Shown piece after piece: positions 1-5,092 of a DNA stretch of 5,092 nucleotides. The DNA is taken from positions 1 to 5,092 of the forward strand of contig CAJVXR010000097.1 in assembly GCA_913009535.1 (NCBI GenBank), written 5' to 3'. The notes under the pieces are model-generated. The model had not been told where the DNA came from, ran no database searches, and was given only the letters and a program-made list of their open reading frames with translations. Made by a program: the position numbers and the translations under genes. How positions within the stretch are numbered: the first letter of the stretch is position 1; each line of letters starts with the position of its first letter. This DNA is from an uncultured Flavobacteriales bacterium (lineage in GTDB: Bacteria; Bacteroidota; Bacteroidia; Flavobacteriales; Flavobacteriaceae).

Positions 1-2076
1 ATCAGCCCATACGATGACGGCCTCAATTATGTAAGCTTTGTAATCACCAGCGCAGGAACTATAGCGGATATGAAAACCGTCGGAGATTTTGATGACAATG
101 ACGGAGATTACGATGTAGTCTTTGATGCAAAAATTTCATTTGACAAATTTGGTTGGAATGCAGAATTCAAAATTCCGTATAGTGCTTTAAGGTTTCCTAA
201 AAAAGATGTTCAGTCTTGGGGATTAAATTTCTTTAGAAGAGTTTTTAACTTAAATGAGAGTTATGTTTGGAACTACATAGATAGGTCTGTAGGTAGAATG
301 AGTGAATACATGGGGGTTTTAGAAGGGATACAAAATATAGATCCACCAACTAGATTATTCTTCTATCCTTATAGTCAATTTAATTCAGAAATATATGAGG
401 GGAATACTGGTACAGGGATTTCTGCTGGTATGGATATTAAATATGGTATAAACGAAGCATTTACAATCGACGCAACATTAATACCAGATTTTGGACAAGT
501 TAAATTTGATGAAGTTGAATTAAATTTAAGTCCCTTTGAACAACAATTTGATGAAAAGAGAGCTTTTTTCACAGAAGGAACAGAGTTATTTAACAGAGGT
601 GGAATTTTCTACAGTAGACGTATTGGTGGTGATTTAAGTAGCAGTGGTGAAGATTTTGTACAAGAAAACGAAAAAGTATCAGCTTCGGATAACTCAATAG
701 ATTTAATCAATGCAATTAAGATTTCTGGAAGAACAGATAATAAGCTGGGAATTGGATTTTTCAATGCGATAACCAAAAAATCAGTAGCAACTTTGCAAGA
801 CACGTTAAATCAAAGTACTAGAGAAGTTATACTAGAGCCCCTAACAAACTACAATGTTCTAGTCTTAGATCAACAAATAAAAAATAATTCCTCCATTACA
901 TTTCTAAATACAAATGTTAAAAGAGCAAAAGAGTATAGAAATGCAAATGTATCTGCCCTGTTATTAGATTTGAAGACTAAGCAAAACAACTACAGATTCG
1001 AAGGTTCTGTTTTAAGAAGTGAGATATTAGAAAATGGGACAAAGGATGACGGGTATAAAACTTCATTTAAAATAAATAAGACAAAAGGTAACTTTAGATG
1101 GATGACTGGAGTATGGACAACAGATGACTCCTATAATCAAGACGATTTGGGTATTTCAAGATGGTATAATAACCAAAGTTTGTTTGCTAACATATCTTAT
1201 GAAATCTTTAACCCTATTAATTATTTTAATCAACTAAAAATAAAACTAGGGTTAAGGCATGGAAGAAGGTATAGACCTAGTGTTAAGAGAAATAACAATT
1301 ATGAGTTAGAAGTATTTTTTGAGACTAAAAAACTTTATAAACATAGATTTGAAATTGAGTACACTACTTTAAACAAAGATTATTTTGAACCTAGAGTAGA
1401 GGGGTTGTTTGTTTTAAAGCCAGAATTAGTAGGGTTTAGATATGATTTTGACACAAATAATACTAAAAATTTAGTATTTAGTTCCGAAATAGATGTACAA
1501 AAAAATATGGATGAGTTTTATGATGAACGAAACCATAAAATTAGTTCTAACGTTGGAGTAGATTACAAAATTTCAGATAGGTTAAACTTAAGTACTGGAT
1601 TAGGAATTACTTTTGAAAAAGATGATTTAGGATATGCAGGAAGTGAAGACCAAGAAGTCATCATAGGCCTAAGAGATGTAAAAGTGAATCAGGCAATGTT
1701 TGAGATGAATTATAATTTAGACTCATATAAAGGGTTTGCACTTGAAATCAGAAATTACTGGAGTACAGTAGACTATAAAAGTTATTATTCATTACAGGAA
1801 AATGGCATGGGAGTACTTGTTAATGATTATCCACTAGAAGACAATCCCAACACTAATTTTAACATATGGAACCTAGATTTATCCTATAATTGGAGATTCG
1901 CTCCTGGAAGTGCAGCAACTTTTCAATATAGAAATCAAATATTTAATAATGATGACAATTCAATGATATCCTATGCAGAAAGCTTAGATAATTTATTTAG
2001 AAATAATATAGGTCATCAATTGTCGATTAGAATAAATTATTTCATAGATTACAATAGATTAAAAAGAAAAAATTAA
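1..2076 (+). CDS. DUF5916 family protein with CBM9-like domain, probable outer-membrane beta-barrel (5' end cut by window)
   Basis: The frame is open from base 1, so the Met codon at 70 is internal and the true start with its signal peptide lies upstream; 691 codons are visible. The first ~65 visible residues are the end of a CBM9-like sandwich domain (motifs VVFDAK, GWNAEFKIPYSALRF and WGLNFFRR). The DUF5916 signature follows at about visible residues 174-209: SPFEQQFDEKRAFFTEGTELF, then FYSRRIG, matching the family's 'EKRPFFLEG...YSRRIG' pattern. The rest alternates polar and hydrophobic residues and ends in a strand-like segment (HQLSIRINYFIDY), as in outer-membrane barrels. The biochemical role of the family is not established; the CBM9-like domain suggests glycan contact at the cell surface, which is inference. 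The 63-residue cysteine-rich gene starts 18 bases after the stop, so the two probably share a transcript. No frameshift or lesion is seen. Confidence 0.9.
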   Translation: MSPYDDGLNYVSFVITSAGTIADMKTVGDFDDNDGDYDVVFDAKISFDKFGWNAEFKIPYSALRFPKKDVQSWGLNFFRRVFNLNESYVWNYIDRSVGRMSEYMGVLEGIQNIDPPTRLFFYPYSQFNSEIYEGNTGTGISAGMDIKYGINEAFTIDATLIPDFGQVKFDEVELNLSPFEQQFDEKRAFFTEGTELFNRGGIFYSRRIGGDLSSSGEDFVQENEKVSASDNSIDLINAIKISGRTDNKLGIGFFNAITKKSVATLQDTLNQSTREVILEPLTNYNVLVLDQQIKNNSSITFLNTNVKRAKEYRNANVSALLLDLKTKQNNYRFEGSVLRSEILENGTKDDGYKTSFKINKTKGNFRWMTGVWTTDDSYNQDDLGISRWYNNQSLFANISYEIFNPINYFNQLKIKLGLRHGRRYRPSVKRNNNYELEVFFETKKLYKHRFEIEYTTLNKDYFEPRVEGLFVLKPELVGFRYDFDTNNTKNLVFSSEIDVQKNMDEFYDERNHKISSNVGVDYKISDRLNLSTGLGITFEKDDLGYAGSEDQEVIIGLRDVKVNQAMFEMNYNLDSYKGFALEIRNYWSTVDYKSYYSLQENGMGVLVNDYPLEDNPNTNFNIWNLDLSYNWRFAPGSAATFQYRNQIFNNDDNSMISYAESLDNLFRNNIGHQLSIRINYFIDYNRLKRKN

Positions 2077-2094
2077 ACTATTAAAAATAAAATT

Positions 2095-2286
2095 ATGGAA
2101 ACTTATAAATGTGAAAGTTGTGGAATGGCGGTTAACGCTAGTTGTGCTAAATGCAATGAGCCATTAATAAATGGACACATCTCCTTAGATAGCGGGGATA
2201 AAGTACAGGTTTCAAGCTGTCCTAAGTGCGAAGGAAAAATAAAATCACCACAATGTTGTGGAAGTGATATGAATTGTAGCCTATAA
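2095..2286 (+). CDS. Small nine-cysteine metal-binding protein, desulforedoxin/zinc-ribbon-like
   Basis: This 63-residue protein has cysteines at 6, 9, 17, 20, 42, 45, 54, 55 and 61, grouped as three CxxC knuckles, one CC pair and a final Cys. It has no signal peptide or membrane segment, so it should be cytoplasmic. The ends (YKCESCG at 4-10 and CCGSDM at 54-59) resemble the CxxCG...CCGxDM frame that binds one iron in desulforedoxin and in the N-terminal domain of desulfoferrodoxin. The two middle CxxC knuckles (17-20 and 42-45) look like a separate zinc ribbon inserted in the loop. Metal binding is strongly suggested; whether the metal is zinc or iron, and the function, are unknown. The start is the first ATG after the upstream gene's stop, which lies in the same frame 18 bases earlier; the leader is A-rich with no Shine-Dalgarno, as is usual in Bacteroidota. 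A terminator follows directly. It could equally be described as a generic zinc-ribbon hypothetical protein. Confidence 0.85.
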   Translation: METYKCESCGMAVNASCAKCNEPLINGHISLDSGDKVQVSSCPKCEGKIKSPQCCGSDMNCSL

Positions 2287-2295
2287 AACTTAATT

Positions 2296-2328
2296 ATAAC
2301 GCACAATTTTAACTGTGCGTTATTTTTT
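2296..2328 (+). terminator. Intrinsic terminator after the cysteine-rich gene
   Basis: A perfect 10-bp inverted repeat (ATAACGCACA at 2296-2305, TGTGCGTTAT at 2314-2323) encloses an 8-base loop and runs into a T tract ending at 2328. The hairpin begins 10 bases after the stop codon of the 63-residue gene. It should end the transcript carrying that gene and the DUF5916 gene, separating them from the recombinase-like gene downstream. Confidence 0.88.
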
Positions 2329-2438
2329 ACACTATTTAATCACTTTACTTTTATTAATGTTTATTAAATTTTTATTTATATATTGTATCTTATAATAATA
2401 TATATAAATATTTAAATTTAAATTAATTAGTGTATTAA
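2329..2438 (+). promoter_or_regulatory. Extremely AT-rich spacer, presumed promoter region of the recombinase-like gene
   Basis: Only 9 of the 108 bases from 2331 to 2438 are G or C. The stretch lies between a strong terminator and the start of the next plus-strand gene, so that gene's promoter should be here. I could not find a convincing Bacteroidota promoter (TTTG near -33 with TAnnTTTG near -7). A TATAAT at 2391-2396 is present, but in such AT-rich sequence it is expected by chance and has no matching upstream box. The call rests on position, not on a recognised motif. Confidence 0.4.
2350..2367. repeat. Short tandem repeat TTTATTAA, two copies 10 bp apart
   Basis: TTTATTAA occurs at 2350-2357 and again at 2360-2367, one helical turn apart, in the spacer ahead of the recombinase-like gene. 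Two sites on the same helix face could serve a DNA-binding protein, possibly the downstream product itself. In a stretch this AT-rich, chance is a strong alternative. Confidence 0.3.
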
Positions 2439-3749
2439 ATGAATATAAAATTAAAAATATCTAGCTATCAAGACAAAAAAATGTTGTCTAATGTTTATTT
2501 TGATTTAATGGACACTAATTATAGAAAAAAAATAAAATCTGATCTATACGTAAACAGATTAAACTTTACGTTAAACAAAGTAGGACAAGGGGATTCAAAT
2601 TATATTTCTAAAAACATACTACTAGAAAAGATTAAAAAACAAAGACTACTTACAATAGATAATTTCAAAATAGGCGTATGGAAATTATCAGATTGCGAAA
2701 ATTACTTAAGAAAAGGAGTTGAAATAAAGTCAATAAAAGAGTTTATAAGAGAAAACTTTAAGCATATTTCAATATTTACTAAAAACGATTATTTAAATAC
2801 AGTTGGAGTTTACAAAAAACATCTTAAAATCGAAAGAACTATATATCTAAGAGATTTAAATACTGAGAACTTACTACTATTTAAAACCAATACTCTTTTT
2901 AACGGATTAAAAATATCTTCAATAAACTCATATTTAAAAAAACTGAAAGTCATTGTTAATAAAGCACATTCAAAAAATTTAATTATAAATAAAAACATAT
3001 TCTCAAAAAATTTAATTGAAAAGGAAGAGTCTAAAAAAGTAGAGAGGAAAGAAATAGCTATTTCTAAAATCGAAGAGGGAATATTTAAATCAGAAAGCAT
3101 TTATGATATCCAAGCAATCGCATTTTTTATAACAATGATAATCTTTAAAGGAATGAAGCCAATAGAGATGGTTAGATACAACTATTTAGAGAGCTCTAAT
3201 TTAACAAATGAAAAATACGTGACATATAACTCTAAAGGGATTAACAAATACATAAAATTTAATGAGAATACATTCAGGCTAATAAGGGTACTTAAAATGT
3301 CTCTACATTTCACTCATTTTGAAAAAAGCTCAGAAATATTAGCTCCTTACAACAATGTATATGAAATTTTCAACCAGAGTGTTTCAACAAAAATTAAGAA
3401 CCATAAAAATATATGGAACATATACCAAAAGAAAATTAAAAATTTAATTGGATGTAACTATACAATGGCAAATAGAATTTATATAAACTATATAAATAAT
3501 TTAGAGATTTCAAATAACGCAAGACAAATACTAATAGGTAATAAAGATGGAAAAAATGTAATATTTGATCAAAATAATCCACTAAGAGATCAAATTAAAA
3601 GTGCAGAAAATAAATTAATGCAAGATTTTCAACTAGGAAAATTAGTGGCGTTAATAGAAAATAAAATGAACTTACTTGGTATTGATAATGCAGAAAAAAT
3701 AAAATGGGAAAGACCTATAGATTTTATAAAAACCCTCTCTAATGGTTAA
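2439..3749 (+). CDS. Tyrosine recombinase/phage integrase-like protein with degenerate catalytic residues
   Basis: This 436-residue, lysine-rich protein has the Bacteroidota integrase layout. Residues 1-~105 form a probable arm-type DNA-binding region. Residues ~106-190 are a SAM-like core-binding domain, best seen in SSINSYLKKLKVIVNKAHSK (160-179), which follows the family pattern 'sTinnYLrtLraifnkA'. Residues ~205-385 form a catalytic-like domain. There, IIFKGMKPIEM (234-244) aligns with the family's 'RGMsfvDm' and puts Lys237 where the first catalytic Arg belongs. YNSKGINKYIKF (263-274) matches the beta-hairpin carrying the catalytic Lys. An ungapped match around ANRIYINYINNLEIS (344-358) to the 'ARHswAT..NLGIS' pattern puts Asn345 at the second Arg. 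GN at 367-368 replaces GH, and Phe376/Asp377 sit where Tyr is expected. A helical tail of about 50 residues follows. An in-frame TAA directly precedes the ATG, so the start cannot be further upstream; no Shine-Dalgarno is present. The fold call is good; strand-transfer activity is doubtful. It may act as a DNA-binding regulator or be a decaying integrase. Confidence 0.75.
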   Translation: MNIKLKISSYQDKKMLSNVYFDLMDTNYRKKIKSDLYVNRLNFTLNKVGQGDSNYISKNILLEKIKKQRLLTIDNFKIGVWKLSDCENYLRKGVEIKSIKEFIRENFKHISIFTKNDYLNTVGVYKKHLKIERTIYLRDLNTENLLLFKTNTLFNGLKISSINSYLKKLKVIVNKAHSKNLIINKNIFSKNLIEKEESKKVERKEIAISKIEEGIFKSESIYDIQAIAFFITMIIFKGMKPIEMVRYNYLESSNLTNEKYVTYNSKGINKYIKFNENTFRLIRVLKMSLHFTHFEKSSEILAPYNNVYEIFNQSVSTKIKNHKNIWNIYQKKIKNLIGCNYTMANRIYINYINNLEISNNARQILIGNKDGKNVIFDQNNPLRDQIKSAENKLMQDFQLGKLVALIENKMNLLGIDNAEKIKWERPIDFIKTLSNG

Positions 3750-5092
3750 TAAGTATCATACAAACTAAGAAGTTTAATTCTCTTTTTAATATCGATAAGT
3801 GTAAGGTTTGTCTCTTTTTTTATTGATATTACATATTTCTTCCCAGGCAACATGTCAAAGTAATTGTCAGAAAAATTATTCTTTGAATCTATGTCTACAA
3901 AAATATTCTTTACTAGATTTTTAGATTTTAAATTTATTTCAAAAACATCATGAAGTTCTGTAATTTCATATTCTATAATTGGGTTCTTTAATTTCAAGTC
4001 CTTGAAGCTTGACATGTAGTATATATTACTAGAGATTTCTTTTTCGTTCTTAAATAAAGAGGCAGACACCAAACTATTATTAATATCAAAATTATTGTTT
4101 AACCAATCTACATCAAGACTCTCTACTTTTATAGTTGAATCTGGATCAAGAATGTAATCTTTGTTTTTCTGAAACAGTATTTCTCCGTCAAGACTTAAGA
4201 TTGTGAGATTTAAAGATACTTCTTGTGCCTCATAAAGATCGGAGATTACGTGCAATTCAAGTTGGTTTTCAGTCTTATAAAAACTAATCAAAATCGGCTG
4301 AAATGCTTTTTTTGTAGAGTAGTGAAGAGCTTTCCATTTGCCGTAATAATCAATACTTGACCAAGATGCAACTGGCCAACAATCATTTAATTGCCAGTAT
4401 AAACTCCCCATAGAGTACCCTTTATTTCTTCTATGGGACTCCATTCCAATAGAAACACCATAAGCTTGTAAAATTTGACTTACATATAAATATCCAGCAA
4501 AACTATTTGGTTTATTGTAATCTCTAAACATATAGTCTTCAATTGTACTATTTCCAATACTAGATCTTTGGTGGGATTTCATTACTTCAGAATATATATT
4601 ATAATCAGTTTCATTTGTGTATTTATCAACACTTGAAAACTCTGGAAAAGACTGAAAGCCATATTCAGACATGAATCTAGGAACTTTTTTATTGTACGAT
4701 TCAAAATCTTCTTTTCCCCACCAGACTCCCCAATAGTGCGCGTCTCCACTAGTGTAAGATTCTGTTCCACCAAAAGAATTACTCCCTGGTGAAGATGGCC
4801 AATATGCTGTGCTATTATCAAACTTTTTAACGACTTTGGGTAATATTTTATGAAAAATATCGTCATAGGCTTTACTTATCTTACTAGCAATTTCAGGAGA
4901 TTGATTTTCAATCACATCTTTTTCCCAGCCCCAATTTTTCCATGCAGATCTAACTTCGTTATTACCACACCATAATGCAATTGATGGGTGGCCTCTAAGT
5001 CTTTTTACATTATACTCTGCTTCTTGTTCAACAGACTTTAAAAAATCATCATCTCCAGGATACATTGCGCAAGCAAACATAAAGTCTTGCCA
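3746..5092 (-). CDS. Beta-mannosidase, glycoside hydrolase family 2, C-terminal half (5' end cut by window)
   Basis: The frame stays open to the window edge: four codons (W-Q-D-F) precede the Met at 5080, giving WQDFMFACAMYP, a hallmark of GH2 beta-mannosidases, so that Met is internal. About 448 residues are visible of a family usually some 800-870 long; the N-terminal sugar-binding and immunoglobulin-like domains and any signal peptide lie outside. The acid/base Glu is in WCGNNE (codon 4957-4955) and the nucleophile Glu in MSEYGFQSF (codon 4666-4664), 97 residues apart as expected. YWQLNDCWPVASWSSIDYYGKWKALHY, split as YWQLNDCWP and WSSIDYYGKWK, closes the barrel, and C-terminal immunoglobulin-like domains follow. 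The enzyme removes terminal beta-1,4-linked mannose from the non-reducing ends of manno-oligosaccharides or N-glycan cores. Both catalytic residues and the C-terminal length look normal. It converges on the recombinase-like gene with a 4-base stop overlap. Its promoter is outside the window. Confidence 0.95.
   Translation of the reverse strand, partial: WQDFMFACAMYPGDDDFLKSVEQEAEYNVKRLRGHPSIALWCGNNEVRSAWKNWGWEKDVIENQSPEIASKISKAYDDIFHKILPKVVKKFDNSTAYWPSSPGSNSFGGTESYTSGDAHYWGVWWGKEDFESYNKKVPRFMSEYGFQSFPEFSSVDKYTNETDYNIYSEVMKSHQRSSIGNSTIEDYMFRDYNKPNSFAGYLYVSQILQAYGVSIGMESHRRNKGYSMGSLYWQLNDCWPVASWSSIDYYGKWKALHYSTKKAFQPILISFYKTENQLELHVISDLYEAQEVSLNLTILSLDGEILFQKNKDYILDPDSTIKVESLDVDWLNNNFDINNSLVSASLFKNEKEISSNIYYMSSFKDLKLKNPIIEYEITELHDVFEINLKSKNLVKNIFVDIDSKNNFSDNYFDMLPGKKYVISIKKETNLTLIDIKKRIKLLSLYDTY

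Noticed and set aside
70..72. ATG at 70 as the start of the DUF5916 gene.
   Set aside because: The same frame is open back to base 1 and encodes the CBM9-like domain (residues such as YVSFVITSAGTIAD) directly before it, so this Met is internal.
375..803. Minus-strand open frames of 64-65 codons (375-572 and 609-803).
   Set aside because: They lie wholly inside the DUF5916 gene, antisense to strongly recognisable family motifs, and their translations show no domain or start signal.
2103..2306. Minus-strand 67-codon frame opposite the cysteine-rich gene.
   Set aside because: It covers the terminator hairpin and mirrors the plus-strand gene, whose regular CxxC spacing marks the real coding strand.
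2391..2396. TATAAT as a -10 box.
   Set aside because: There is no partner -35 element, the primary Bacteroidota sigma factor uses a different consensus, and the motif is expected by chance in this AT-rich spacer.
2810..3100. Minus-strand 96-codon frame within the recombinase-like gene.
   Set aside because: It is antisense to the clear core-binding domain; its Phe/Leu/Ser-rich translation is what the complement of Lys-rich codons gives.
3731..3747. AACC/GGTT inverted repeat near the gene junction as a minus-strand terminator for the beta-mannosidase gene.
   Set aside because: A 4-bp stem with a 9-base loop is not convincing, despite the T-rich stretch that follows on the minus strand.
3762..3775. 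Small hairpin AAACT-AAGA-AGTTT as a terminator for the recombinase-like gene.
   Set aside because: The stem is only 5 bp, AT-rich and lies inside the beta-mannosidase coding sequence; too weak to call.
4582..4866. Second minus-strand 94-codon frame overlapping the beta-mannosidase gene.
   Set aside because: It is out of frame with the GH2 catalytic motifs in the same DNA and has no features of its own.

Overview
The window looks like chromosomal DNA from a flavobacterium or close relative in the Bacteroidota. Four things point there: a low-GC sequence, no Shine-Dalgarno motifs ahead of the starts, a DUF5916/CBM9-like outer-membrane protein, and a tyrosine recombinase of Bacteroidota architecture. 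It holds four protein genes; the two outer ones run off the window edges. I see no RNA gene, CRISPR array or insertion sequence.

Positions 1-2328 form a plus-strand unit. It contains the 3' part of a DUF5916 protein (probable outer-membrane beta-barrel behind a CBM9-like domain). Eighteen bases later comes a 63-residue, nine-cysteine metal-binding mini-protein. A clear intrinsic terminator closes the unit.

Positions 2329-2438 are an extremely AT-rich spacer (9 G/C in 108 bases from 2331 to 2438) that presumably carries the promoter of the next gene.

Positions 2439-3749 encode a 436-residue protein. It has the N-terminal arm, SAM-like core-binding domain and catalytic-fold layout of Bacteroidota tyrosine recombinases. 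Nearly every catalytic position I can align is substituted (Arg I to Lys, Arg II to Asn, His/Trp III to Asn, no Tyr at the nucleophile position). This is the most unusual object in the window: it may be a recombinase-fold DNA-binding protein that no longer cuts DNA, or a decayed integrase whose frame is still open. It is clearly more AT-rich than its neighbours.

Positions 5092-3746 (minus strand) encode the C-terminal half of a family GH2 beta-mannosidase with both catalytic glutamates intact. Its stop codon overlaps that of the recombinase-like gene by four bases (TTAA), tail to tail, with no convincing terminator between them.

The genes do not make one obvious pathway. The beta-mannosidase and the CBM9-like surface protein suit an organism that degrades polysaccharides. 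The recombinase-like gene looks like an insertion or a remnant of mobile DNA between two otherwise ordinary loci.
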